Source: Marsupella aquatica
Lineage: Eukaryota > Marchantiophyta
DNA: 64,000 nucleotides
Reading direction: 5' to 3'
Assembly: GCA_973895155.1 (NCBI GenBank)
Contig: OZ316891.1
Location: 10,540,001 to 10,604,000, forward strand
Within the stretch, counting starts at the first letter, position 1, and the number at the start of each line of letters is the position of its first letter. The translations under genes were made by a program, and so were the position numbers. The notes beneath the pieces are model-generated. The model made no database searches and had not been told where the DNA came from. It saw only the letters and a list, made by a program, of their open reading frames with translations. Shown here piece after piece: positions 11,293 to 22,483 of this stretch.

Positions 11293-13127
11293 ATGAAACA
11301 ATCACGAAAAAATGTCTTTTTTTAAACTTCTCATAAAACTCAAAACTCAACACCGCCGCGTAGCCCACGAAGCTAGGAGTCCAATTCTAAAAGCCAAAAT
11401 CAAAATCAAAATTCGACGGAAAAGTTATTCAAATTTTGGTCGGGGTGGGTAAAACCTTGGGAAACTCCCCCGTTTTGACCACCTCGGAGAATAACCAAAA
11501 TACCCAGTACAACCCGTCGTTGGAATCGCAATGTGATCGATGCACCGCGTTGCTAACTCCAGTGGCAACGTCCTCACCAAAAAAGAACCAAAAAAGTTAC
11601 CGTTTGGCGGACATAATCTTCATCGGACGGCCAAAAAACAGCTCTTTGTTTTTTGGGAATATTCCCGCATAGTATAGCAGGTCTCACAGGGGGCCGTTCC
11701 CCCTGTCCAAGCGGTTAAAACGGAGGGTGGCAGGTCCTGGCACAAAGGGAAACCAATAAGGAGGAAAAAGAGGCAAAATAATGGCCCTAAAGGGAGTGCT
11801 CAAGCCCCTAATCAAAAAATACAGTATAAACTGGCGGGCCCGAAGGGCGTAAGGCCGGGAGTACGCCCTGGGGATTCTTGGGCAGTGTATTAGAGTGGAT
11901 GCGTATGCAGCCGCGTACACATGCAGGGCCGGTCATACGACATAAGGGCGAGGCCGAGGCAGCGACCGGTGTGGTATGGCGGAGGGCGTACGAGCATGCA
12001 AAAAGCGCCGGCCGGTGTTGCGCAGCTCGTCGCCGCAGCTGAAGGATGAGGGGAAAACGAGGTGCGGGGGGGAGTCGGGCCAGGAGGGTGTGTATACACA
12101 CCAAAAGTGGCCCTAACCTAAGCCAAGATTTGACTTTAAAACAAAAAAGCCGTTTACACACCTTGAACGCTGCTGCTTCTCACGAGTAAAGTGAACGCCG
12201 CCGACTGGAAATGTTGCTGAATTGCACCGGCACAATCTGCAGCTCCAGCAGAGAAAAAAAATTCTGCCGCGTTGTCTTCACTCCGCGTCAAGTGCCAATC
12301 CCGGGCTCAAAACAACCGCCTCACCGCGATCACACCGTTGAGCCGTAGCACTTTGCCATTCTTCCACCGAGTCGGACGTCACGAAGAGAAACCCGGTTCA
12401 GATGAGAACAAGCTCCATACTCGGGGGTTTCACTTCCACAAAAATGACATATCACGTGCGACGAAAGATAGGGTCATTTTATTGGTTCTAAGGGAAGACT
12501 TAAGAATTTTTGCAGAAGAACAATAGGGTCTTTTAAATTCAATTGGGAGACTTATAAGAAGATTAGGGTCTTTTTAATCCAAATTTTGGAATATTCCAAG
12601 AATATTCCAACTTTATAGGGGTTGAAAAATAATTTTTTTTTCTTACATTTTAGGGGGTCCGAGGCCTAAAACCGTCGCAGGTGATGGGGAGGTCCCCATA
12701 TAGTGAGACCCCCGAGGCTCCATAGCTTGTGAAAAAACCTGAATGCCTTCGTCACTCGTCACGTCGCACTTGGTAACAACTCGGCAACAAATCAGCTACC
12801 GAAACGACCAGCTTGCTTCAACCTTCAACTTGAGCTACAACATGCGACGCCTCCCGCAACGCACAGCTCACACGGTTGAAAACACAAACTCTGGTCTCTC
12901 CCCCGAAAAACCATCGAACACGAATAAAACCTGAACGATGCAAATAATGATTCCTCCGCACCACGGATACCGATCAGCGAGTTCTAACCACCGTTAGAAA
13001 GCCCTCTCACTAACCTATCCGCACAGCCACACACATTCAAGTTTCATGCGACGAAACTCCAAATGTACCATCGACAATGAACGCTGGAAAAACCTGTCAT
13101 GAAAAAACCTTGTCACCTCCCAGGCAT
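11293..13127 (-). other. Copia untranslated leader, 1.8 kb
   Basis: The stretch between the primer-binding site and the gag ATG has no recognisable coding domain. It includes a GC-rich block at 11790-12120, a short perfect hairpin at 11686-11706 (8-bp arms ACAGGGGG/CCCCCTGT, 5-base loop), and a nested ~290-bp inverted-repeat element. Minus-strand frames through the GC-rich block are proline/arginine-rich and look like chance. Confidence 0.6.
12423..12713 (+). mobile_element. MITE-like element, family GGGGGTYTCACT, copy A
   Basis: 291 bp, starting GGGGGTTTCACTTCCAC and ending ATATAGTGAGACCCCC, so the ends form a ~12-bp imperfect inverted repeat. The interior matches 61838-62104 over almost its full length. 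Shared landmarks are a CACAAAAATGA block, GGTCTTTTTAAT, GAATATTCCAA and a TTTAGGGGGTC block. No open reading frame. It lies inside the Copia leader, either as a nested insertion or captured sequence. No clear target duplication is visible. Confidence 0.75.
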
Positions 13128-13139
13128 GCTTTGATACCA
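13128..13139 (-). other. Copia primer-binding site
   Basis: The minus strand reads TGGTATCAAAGC two bases inside the 5' LTR. This resembles TGGTATCAGAGC, the usual complement of the 3' end of plant initiator tRNA-Met, with one difference. Confidence 0.85.
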
Positions 13140-13141
13140 CT

Positions 13142-13485
13142 TGTTGAGCATAGACGACATTCATAACGGCAAGCCCATGAACCATCCAACGCACAAGAGT
13201 TGACATAGAGAGATACATGGTTCACCTCCACATGAGGCTACGTCCACGGGAACACACAAGAGCTTTACTGCACTCTAGGCCGACCGGCCATACCAAGCAT
13301 CCACAGCACAAGCTCTCCCTATCTCTCAACTAGCTCCGTAACAATGAACCTAAGTTCCACCAGGGTCTGACATTAGCCCTGGCTATATGCACAATAGCAC
13401 TACCGCTAACATTAGCTAAGTCCTAACCTGAGTTAGACTAACTGTGGTTAGCTCATGAGTCAGAAGACTAGAGCAATATCTAACA
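13142..13485 (-). repeat. Copia 5' LTR (right in window)
   Basis: 344 bp with ends TGTTGAGCATAG and ATATCTAACA on the + strand, matching the left LTR. It has one copy of the 15-bp CTCCGTAAC unit that is tripled in the other LTR. Confidence 0.93.
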
Positions 13486-13490
13486 TCGTC
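13486..13490. repeat. Target-site duplication, right copy (TCGTC)
   Basis: Exact repeat of 6449-6453 directly outside the right LTR. Confidence 0.9.
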
Positions 13491-13929
13491 AAAGAAATCC
13501 ATAGTGCCTACGTGCATAATTAAGTCTGACTACTCACTTTCTCTATTTTCAATTTTCCATTGCCTTCAAGATCAAGGCACTCAAATAGAACAAAGCAGTC
13601 TCATGAACATTCCACATTGCATGAAGACAGATTAAATAATTATAGAAATAAGCAAATTGGCCAGAGTAAACCAAACAACTGTGAAAAGTGGACGAATATG
13701 TTTTACTAAGTGATAGTAGTACACTTGGTATGTATGGTTTGCCCGATGGTTTGTCAGGTTTTTTTTTCTATTGCAAATTTGATTTCTCCCCTTGTGAAAT
13801 TTCAGTGGTTCAATTATTTTAGCTGCACATCCTTTGAATGAGCAAATATTGTTGGGAAGTCAAAAAACCAAAACTTGAACACACTCCTCTCTAATACTCA
13901 TAACTTTTATGCATGTCATTCCTACTTAC

Positions 13930-14126
13930 ACTTTACATGCATCTCACAATGCCAAAATTCAAGCACATTACCTTAAATTTGAACACAATGCCACATTTCA
14001 AACACACCGCCACAAGTCCAAAAAATGAAAACATTGACTTCAAACTCGAACACAGCGCCCTGGGCGCTATATTCGAATAGAGCACCCCTTGGCTCACTAT
14101 TCGAATATAGCGTCTGGGCCTTGTGT
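13930..14126. repeat. Diverged palindrome and short-repeat block
   Basis: A run of loosely repeated units of the type TTTGAACACAATGCC or TTTCAAACACACCGCC, then a CG-rich palindrome at 14048-14074 (GAACACAGCGCCC, then TGGGCGCTATATTC) and a second arm at 14097-14126. The CACAGCGCC and GTGTTTGGGGGAAG parts recur near 6030-6156 in the opposite orientation. Probably a remnant of the same repeat family as the 6043-6156 palindromes. Confidence 0.55.
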
Positions 14127-14921
14127 TTGGGGGAAGACGGTAGGGATGGGTGTACTGTTGGGCCAATTGTTCTCCATTTCAACTGTAGCAAAGAAAGATC
14201 AAACAGCAAATACAAACGAAGATTAAAAACTATTTTTTTAAACTAAAGTAAGTGGGACCATAGAATAGCAAAGACAAACCTACAAAGCACCAAAGCCTAG
14301 AGAGATTTGACAAAACAAGGCTACAGAAAAAAGGAACTCAAGTACATGGGACCAAATGAACTCAAGTATGTGGGACCGTGGAAGTTTAGGCAGGTCTACC
14401 ATGGCAATAGTGTACATGGGGAAGTGGGAGCATGCAGCATTAATTAGATCTGCATAGCAACAAGAAGAATATTTGGAAGAGCCACAATAGTGAACCAACA
14501 TAAAGCAAAGCAAGAGTGCAACACAGCATCACCCTGGACCATGCCTACAATGTCAGAAATGCTCACACTATGGAAACTGTGAGAAATGCTCACGGTGGAA
14601 AGTGTGAGGGGAGAGACTTGCCCTAGAAATCATTAGCTACAGGACTTCACCTTGAGTTTTGACAAAAAAGTATTTTCATGCTCTATTTTCAACGTAACTA
14701 GTCTTTTAGAATTACAGGGTGAGTGGCCCATCTTTTCATGGGCTGCTTTTACGGAAAACTCTATTAAATAAAAATATTTCATACAAGAGCTTATAGATCT
14801 TGAAGTATCTCACGGTTTCCCAGCCAGCAAGGACCCCTTTTGGAACTGCAACCAAACCTACTTTGCAGATTTTGGAATATTAGTTACAATAGGAATACAA
14901 TTCACTCGGAGTCCCAAGCTT

Positions 14922-15235
14922 TGGGGGTCATTATATGGAGGGTCATACATTGTGTGCGAGTTTTTAGGGTTTGATCTCCCTAACTTATAAGTGAAAAATG
15001 CATTTTTGCAACACCAAATTTTCTTTAAATTTTGCAAATTTTATTTAAAAACCCCTAAAAACTTAAAGAAAATGTTTTTTACAATTAAATAGGCCTATTT
15101 GATCTTTAAAGCCTACCAATTGATAAAATATGTGGTATTTGTTCTTCTACAAAATTTTGGAAGTTTTTTGCCACACTCTTTAAAATGGGCCTTTATTTCG
15201 TCGCACATGATATGCCACTTTTGTACCACTTCCAT
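14922..15235 (-). mobile_element. MITE-like element, family GGGGGTYTCACT, copy D (diverged)
   Basis: On the minus strand this runs from GGAAGTGGTACAAAAGTGG to a GACCCTCCATATAATG-type end. The order of landmarks (CACATGATATGCCACTTTTGT, AT-rich middle, CCCCTAAAAA, ATATGGAG) is that of the other copies, but identity is low. It has no coding capacity. Confidence 0.5.
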
Positions 15236-15957
15236 GCCCAAACAACAGAAAAGAATCAGGAAAGAAGATTTTGTAATCTGGTGAGGTTGGAGGCCAACAA
15301 GAAAACCCTTCAAATTTATTGGTAATGGGAAAATAAAACAACAGCCACAACGGCCAGGAATACTAAGAGCAGGGCATAGAAAGCCCTACAAGACACGCTG
15401 CAAAAGAGCAAAAGCCCAAGACTCAAGGCCAGAAAGAGACTCCGGCCAACGTAAATGGCTCATACAACGAGTTGGCAACATTACAAGAGTTTTGCAGTGT
15501 TATTAAATCAGAATACAATAAACTTAGAGTCACAAGTCTCCAAACAAAAGAAGAGCCAAAACAAGCCACCAGCCATATATACATGCTGGGAGACACATGG
15601 GTGAGGATGACTTTACAATACGTCACAGTTTACACTTTTTTTTGTCTCCAAGATCTGATCAGGGCCATCCATTCGGGAGAAGCTTCTGTCATTCACTTTA
15701 CAAAATGTTGCAGGCACTTTCAACGTAACCTATTACCAATCCTACATAGAATGGAGTGGGGTCCAATTTTTGCTGATGTGGAGCTCATTTTTGACCCAGA
15801 TATATTGTAGACCACCTCTCTTGGAGTTCTCTTTGTCTGGCCCCTTTGTCTATTCCTATTTAAAATCATTTGCATGAAAAGGGGACCCACAAGTCCTTCA
15901 TAAGATATTCTCTTGTCACACTTAGGAAGACTCTAGTCAAGGAATACCCTGACATTC

Positions 15958-16180
15958 AGGTGGAGTGGGTCCCCAATATGTCTGTTAGCTAAGTGGGTCC
16001 CCAATATGTCTGTTTGCAAATTAATCTAACATCTCTGGTTGCACTTGCTTTACAAGACCTTAGGGGCGTCAGGTGCAGTGGGTCCCCAATATGTCTGTTA
16101 GCTAAGTGGGTCCCCAATATGTCTGTTTGCAAATTAATCTAACATCTCTGGTTGCACTTGCTTTACAAGACCTTAGGGGC
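15958..16180. repeat. 113-bp tandem duplication
   Basis: Two almost identical adjacent units, 15958-16070 and 16071-16180. Each contains its own internal duplication of a ~30-bp segment (GTGGGTCCCCAATATGTCTG twice), so the block shows two rounds of duplication. Non-coding. Confidence 0.9.
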
Positions 16181-16775
16181 CATGAGAGTATTTGAAAAAC
16201 GTTTTTAGCCCCAGACACTCTTTAGTGTGTGAAATGGCACTCCAATTTGCTTTGGGTGAAAAACCTCACAAGTGCCCCCAACTTCTTTAGCCTTGAATTA
16301 TCCAATTGAATTCCATTCAAAGAGACAAAGTGCAACAGGGTGGACAAGTGCTAAAAGCCAGGGAAACCAGCACCATGGCAGAAGGAAGGGCTCAAAAGGA
16401 AGGCAGCTAAACAAGACGTTCAACTACTCTAGAAGGAGCAACACACTCCATAGGACCCAACAGCACACTCGGTAAGACCGGCCTGTGAAGAAGCCCGAGC
16501 TGGAAGTGCCCCCAACTTCTTCTACAGTCATCCTAAGCCCATTGTGATCTTACTATAGTAGTTACGTGGTCATCTGCCTGTCTGAAGTCGGGTCACAAGT
16601 AAAACGGCCAAAGCAAATCATGTCCGTAGTTGGTTCTAACTTTTCTTACTGATATAAACTTTACACCCAACCTTATACCACAAAGGTGTGATTGACTTCA
16701 ATTCTTGGACACTCATCTTGGGGATACTCTCCTCTACTCGATTGTGGAACCTCCAAGAATTGTGGAATCCATTCT
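16181..16775. other. Downstream flank of the P450 relic
   Basis: No gene recognised. It probably includes the former 3' UTR of the P450 to its right on the minus strand. Confidence 0.4.
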
Positions 16776-18774
16776 TCAAGCTAGTAATTGACTGTAAACA
16801 GCAGCGTTCAAGCGAGGCGTAGCACGTAACAAAAGCGGAGTCGCTGGACGAGACACGATAGTAAGCACTTCCGTCCTATCAATGTCATCGATTGTCTTGC
16901 CAGGCTGCGGACTCCAATCGAACGCATGAACGAGAGTGGCAATAATCCTCTGCACCGTCAGCAGCCCCATCGCAGCCGCTGGGCACTTCCGCCTCCCGCT
17001 TCCGAAAGGAAGCAAACTGAAGAGATTGCCTTCTGTGAGGTTGATCTGCTCCTTGGAGTTCATGAACCTCTCGGGGTCGAACTTCTCAGGGTCCTCCCAA
17101 TTGAGAGGGTCCCGAGAGATGAATCCAGCATTCACAAAGACAGTTGTGTTGGCAGGGACGTAGAACCCTTGCACGGTCGTCGCTTCCGCAGTGAAGTGGG
17201 GCGCCAAGATAGGAGCAGGAGGGTGACAGCGAAAAGTCTCCTGGATAAGAGCTTGGAAATATGGCAACTTGGGGAAATCAGATTCCTCCACGGGTTTCCC
17301 TTTGCCGACTACTTCGTCCATCTCATGTTGCAGCTTGGTGAGACAATCTGTGGAAAATATGGCAAACCATGTTAAAAGCGATTAAGTTGTTTACAGCTTC
17401 GAAAGGGTTCTAGTTGTTCTGATCATTTTCTTGCGAGCAAATTGTGTTGTATTGTGTGACTTATTGCACTGGGTGAATTGGCTACCATCGTTGATCGAGA
17501 CAACCAAGTCTGAAAGCATTCTTGAAGTAAAGGGGATGAACCGCAAGATGTACGTTACAACGAAAAGAAACTGATCGCAAGTTTGCAGATCTCCTATTAC
17601 CTGGATTTTTTACGAGTTCCAGCATCGCCCACTCTGCAGTGACAGCATTGGTGAATATCCTCACTGGGGGAACGGACACTCTTTGGTCCATCCTTGATAA
17701 TTCACCCATTGAAGCCATGGCAACATGTCCCCTAAATTCAGTTTCAGGACGAGATCAGTGAAGCCATGGATAATTTCGGGACAGTGCCTGAGCTGGTCCG
17801 TTTCGGCAGTCAACGAATCAGCGTACCGCCTTCCGAACATGAGCGAGCAGAACAAGTTGACGGTCAGGTCAAAAGTAGACTCGGCGACGTTTATGATGCC
17901 TTCTGAGTTTATCTGCCTTTGAATACTTTCCACCAGAAACGCACCTGCAACAAGTTTGTGGACAATGAGCGCGCCGCGAAACACAGTTTTTGGTCACCAA
18001 TTTGAAATAAGAGATGTGGCGTAAATAACAAATCGGAACTCGAGGAGAAGCTGATCCTCAAATCTCCATCAATTAGAAACTAGTGTTACACCATGAAAAC
18101 TCTTTATCAGGATGAATTACATCGTCCAGCAGCCATCTGCTGCTGGTATCCAGTCTCGCTGTAAATAAAAAAACCCGATGATCATGCACTTCACGCGCGG
18201 CAAAGACGTGAGAATTGGAAGATCGACTCCCACGATCCACATAAAAGCAAGAAATGACCAGATAACCCGTACCCTCACGCCTCCTGACGTTCTCGAAACG
18301 GTGCTGCCCTGATGGATTGAAGACATTGATGGTGAGCAACTTCTTCAAGTTCTTGTGCGTCTCGTTATAACTCGAGTAAAATATGTCCTGTGAGCCAAAC
18401 CCGAAGTACTTGGAAGCAGATTTCAGGAATGGGGGTCTATTTGCGAATATTACGTCCTTCGTCTTCAAAACTTCCTCGGCTCCCTCCGCTGTACAGACAA
18501 TGAGCATCCCATGGGAACCCAGACGATAATAGAAGATCTTCCCAAACTTTTTGGCCATTCGTTTGTACCACTCGCCAATGTTTGGGTCCACTGAGAACAT
18601 GGCACCCACTACAGGCAGATTAAGAGGACCTGGTGGTAGATTGCGCCTAGACTTGGATCCCGGGAAGGTCTTGATGACGATAAGCCAGAGAACCACTCCC
18701 ACAATGACCGCAGCTAATATCTTCATCTTCAATTCATTTACATAGAACATGTCCTTCACCCAATAGTTGCCCAT
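16776..18774 (-). pseudogene. Cytochrome P450 (CYP71-clan-like) with internal deletion
   Basis: A microsomal P450 monooxygenase of unknown substrate. Exons in transcript order are 18273-18774, 17601-17944 and 16776-17347, with GT-AG introns. The ATG at 18774 leads into a membrane anchor (ILAAVIVGVVLWLIVI) and the proline hinge LPPGPLNLPVVG. The last exon has the K-helix ETFR, the FDPERF motif and the heme loop PFGSGRRKCPA with its Cys. In the middle exon, LPWLQWVNYQGW is followed within about 60 bases by the I-helix piece NAVTAEWAMLELVKNP, but in a different reading frame. The family normally has about 80 residues between them, including most of the AGTDT oxygen-binding motif. The spliced length (1,418 bases) is not a multiple of three. 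I read this as a deletion with frameshift near 17660-17700, giving a non-functional gene. An assembly error is the alternative. Confidence 0.85.
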
Positions 18775-20920
18775 CACGTGTGTTGTAGTTGTAGATCCCC
18801 GTTATCATCTAGAAGCCCTTTGAGTGAGGAAGAGAGTTGTGAGGTTTCGTAGGCATCAGGCTGCAAAGAAGAATGGAAATGAACAATGCTTGTCTTGTCA
18901 TTGCAAGAGAGAGTCTCGGTTTCTATATACTTTGAGAATGGATCGTGCACAAACTTCTTGACCGGGCAATACTCTAGGTGCCTAGCTTTTAACTTGCTAG
19001 CAGGTAACAGGGGACATCCATACCTTTTCCGATACAGTCATGAAGGGGGTAGTGCGCCAAAAAGGGAGGCCACTTCTCTCTATATATAGTTCCGCCAGTG
19101 ACGGGTGAAGTCGGGCACCACCTTTGTGACTAGATTAATTGGGCTGATATTTTTAGGTGGTAATATATATTTTATATAGAAATGCAAAGGAATAGAAATA
19201 CCTAAAGTGCAGCCATGGTCCCAAATGCCAAAAACCCAATAAAGGGGAAAACAAAGGAAACTACATGATTCCAAAAGCCAAAAAACCCAATAGAGAGGGA
19301 AATCAAAGGAAACTGAGTAAACCCAAGAGCCAAAAAGCCCACGAGCACCAAGGGGAAACCCAAAAACCAGAAAGGGCATACTTTGAATCATGCTATTGTC
19401 ATACTTTCCTCTCCACAGATTCAGTGCAAGGTTATGCAAAACTATGCAACTAGGACTTATTACTCCACCTATGCCAACTGTCAGTGTCATATATCACAGT
19501 ATTCATTAAAAGCCAAGGAGTTGAATTTTATCCGGCAGATTCGGGCATCAAAAGGTGCACTTTATAGTCACAACAAGAGCATACCTGAGCAACCAGAAGT
19601 GTACATTTGGGGTAAAAGTGTATAGTTGGGAAAGAAGAAAAGAACATTTCTAAACCATAAAGTGCACATTCCTATAAACCTTCATCAGATACAAGGCACA
19701 GCTCTAAGAAAGGGATGATATGTATTTATCTATATAATACAGGGGCAATCAGAAGCTAGGATATGTAAGGGCTTAGGGCCTATGGTCTATGGTGAAGTCT
19801 CTAGACCTTGACTGTGGAACACAATTATAATTAGAGATGGAATTGGAAATGGGCATGATGGTACTCAGCATCTATTAATGAGAGAAGCTGGAGCATTCAG
19901 GCTAGTTTACCTAGATTGTGATACCCTTGTGCAAGGTTGATAGGCTCTTAAATATTATTGAGTCACAAATTAAACTAACCCTACAAGCCTCCTCTTTTCT
20001 GGTTTGAGAAAAGAGCAAGATGCCATGGATGATGGGAACTAATTTGAGGTTCCAAATGCCCAACATATGAGCTCAACAAATGTATGTTCCAGAAATTTGA
20101 TACTCTACATAAAATGTAAAGCTAATGAATGAAGTAAGGGCTATAGAATCCTGGAAACCTCGTAATGAGCACTGAGGTGCATCTTATTCTGCATCAAAAG
20201 TCTGTTAAGCTTTGGAGCATGTTGCTCCTTAGAGGTATACCTGGACAAGATTCATGCAATATATTTTTATAATTGCAAGTCAACACACAACATCAAGATT
20301 TTATGTTGATCTAGATCAGGTTTCTATTAATTGTTTGGTAAGATTTCCTTGACAATAACGAAATCAAAACTGTGTGTTAAATATGCGTCAAGTTATTGCA
20401 CTTTGTATACCAAAAAATAAACCAATACACTATATTTATGATCTACAAATCAAGTGATTTGAACGACATCTGTCTTGGTTAATGTTCTGGTTGTACGGCT
20501 GACCTCGATTTAACCTGCGGTGAAAACATGTGTCTTACAATGTTGACAAAGTCTTCTTGCATACTGTGTGCTTTGGCCTGCATGACATCCAGAATTGACA
20601 AGACAAATAAGATGCACAATGACACATCACCTCCAGAAATGGCTTGAGATTATAATGTACGTTTTCTTAATAAGATGATCATTTTCCATTGAAATCCAGT
20701 TGTATTCTGGGGGGGTCACTCAAAATCTTTGGACCCATCAATTTCTTACGAACAATAAATTTTTTAAAATTTATTTCAAAGAAAAAAATATAATTTTTTA
20801 TATAATAACATTAGGGTGTTTTAAATCCTGAAGGATGATGCCTGAAGACTTGCTGAACCCGCAGCCAAAAACAGATTTAGAATTGGAATAGGATCATTCT
20901 GCTCAAGTGCAATCTCTTGG
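18775..20920. other. Intergenic stretch with minor repeats
   Basis: No gene recognised. The first ~300 bases would be the promoter and 5' region of the P450. Beyond that the sequence is AT-rich and lacks recognisable domains in any frame. Confidence 0.45.
19213..19322. repeat. ~50-bp tandem duplication, purine-rich
   Basis: Two adjacent copies of a unit of the form GCCAAAAACCCAATA, then GAGGGAAA and CAAAGGAAACT. A third partial copy (AGCCAAAAAGCCCA) begins near 19328. The long minus-strand frame across it is a by-product of the repeat. Confidence 0.6.
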
Positions 20921-20924
20921 CTTT

Positions 20925-21131
20925 TCTTTTACTCTAAAATTCAAAGGTTGGGACCTCGAACCACTGCAACATTCCTGCCCTTGCCCTTGGAAGTCCACAA
21001 TCTGTGCCATCGGACCTTGCACAGCAGGGGGTCAGGCATCTAGATTGTGTCTCTATCAAATGCTGCTAGGAGTTGAGGGGTGCATTCTTCAAGACTGCGT
21101 ACATGCAAGTTGGGCCTTACAGTGGTAGGTC
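20925..21131 (+). repeat. Dispersed repeat, copy 1
   Basis: About 200 bp, opening AAAGGTTGGGACCTC and closing AAGTTGGGCCTTACAGTGG. It matches 47180-47376 at both ends and along much of its length. Its last 67 bp also occur inverted at 22484-22552. No coding sequence. Type of element unknown. Confidence 0.65.
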
Positions 21132-21487
21132 ATGACGATTAAGGGAGTACCAGGGCAGCTCCCTCGCAATGCAATAGGAAAGCCATGACCCCTGCTTCAT
21201 CCCTTCCCCAATGAACCCGCAAAGGCAGGCCCGATGACAGGGCCGTCCCTTCATTCCCATTGCTCCCCTATTTCCTTCCAACCTACTCCCATTTTAAAAC
21301 ACACTCTCGGGCCAATATACAGGGAACTACCTCGGGATAAGTACATGAGTTAAAATTAACCCATGTACAAAAAGGGGGTTGACTTAGGGATTTAAATAGT
21401 TTGGGGACAGGTTGATAATTATGGTCAGTCATAGAAATACGTTAGTAAAAAATGGGAAAAAAATAAGAACTCCCACTATTTTGGAGC

Positions 21488-21737
21488 TCGTGGGTCTCAC
21501 TATATGGAGGCCTCTCCATCACCTGTGACATTTTTAGGCCTTGGACCCCCTTTTACTGGAAGAGAAAAATATTTTAACCCCTATAAATTTGGAATATTCT
21601 TGAAATATTTTAAAAATTGGATTTAAAGTACCATATTATTCTTATGAGAAAATTTTTAAGTCTTCCCATAGAACCAATAAAATAACTTTATCATTTGTCA
21701 CACATGATGTACCATTTTTGTGGAAGTGAAGCCACCA
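21488..21737 (-). mobile_element. MITE-like element, family GGGGGTYTCACT, copy C
   Basis: Inverted relative to copies A and B. The + strand starts GTGGGTCTCACTATATGGAG and ends TTTGTGGAAGTGAAGCCACC. Landmarks AATATTC, TTCCCATAGAACCAATAAAA and CACATGATG match the complement of copy A. Non-coding. Confidence 0.7.
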
Positions 21738-22149
21738 AATTTTGCAGTGGTTATCTTACGATTTTGTAGTGCCAAAAGAATCTGAGAATTAAGGAACCAA
21801 GGCTGAAACCAAGGCAAGGAAGAGAAACAGAGAAACTGGAAAAAGGTCAAGGATTAAGGAGAAAGTGGGGGGGGTCAAGGAGCATATATTTGTACTCCTC
21901 TATTCTCCCAAATCTCAAGCCAGTAGTTTACACCAATTGCACAAAGTCCCAAATATGGTCCACCTATGTCAATCCTAAGTCCCTCTCTATGACATTTGCC
22001 AAAGACTACACAGGGAAACTGAAATCACTTTTATTAGCGTCAAAGTTGGTCATTCTTCCACATTTTCTTCTTAAATCCCAAATAGAGCCTCTTATCAGCC
22101 TATGCTCAAGTGCCTGCTCTTGGCCTCTTTTAGGCAACAGTTTCTTTTA

Positions 22150-22475
22150 CATAACGTCTTTTCCTTCATGACATCTTAGTTTTGTGCAAATACACCTTTT
22201 ATATAACTTCTTTTATGGAATGAAACCCTAAACAACAATCTCCTTTGTGGAACAATATTTTTTAGCAACAACATCTCTTAGGCAAGAACCTCTTTCACCC
22301 AACAATTTTTTTCATTAACAACATCTTTCCTCCACGACAGTTTTAGCAAAATGATATTTTGTCCACAATGACATCTTTTATGCAACAACATGTTTTGTGT
22401 AATGACAGAAAAGACATCTTTCCTGAAACTTACAACATCTGTTATGCAAAGAAATACATTTGTGCAACAGGATCT
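22150..22475. repeat. Degenerate ~20-bp tandem repeat
   Basis: About fifteen degenerate units of the form ACAACATCTTTTRTGCA, for example at 22275, 22315, 22362, 22380 and 22430. Unit length wanders around 20-24 bp. Further isolated units follow at 22600. This is a decayed minisatellite without coding capacity. Confidence 0.65.
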
Positions 22476-22483
22476 TAATGTGT

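Larger units (their letters stand above)
6454..13485 (-). mobile_element. Full-length Ty1/Copia LTR retrotransposon, defective
   Basis: A 7.03-kb element transcribed right to left. Both LTRs, a primer-binding site, a polypurine tract and a perfect 5-bp target duplication are present, so its borders are certain. The domain order from right to left is gag, protease, integrase, reverse transcriptase, RNase H, which is the Copia order. The coding part holds several stops and frameshifts. The two LTRs differ by roughly two dozen substitutions by eye plus a 30-bp length change, which indicates an old insertion. The leader between the 5' LTR and gag is unusually long (about 1.8 kb) and carries a nested inverted-repeat element at 12423-12713. 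Confidence 0.95.

Noticed and set aside
11808-12161. 117-codon Pro/Arg-rich minus-strand frame in the Copia leader
   Set aside because: GC-rich composition in a non-coding leader; no gag-like or host domain visible.
19080-19490. 136-codon minus-strand frame with Phe/Leu/Trp-rich repeats
   Set aside because: It is the complement of a purine-rich tandem duplication; the apparent hydrophobic repeats mirror the DNA repeat.
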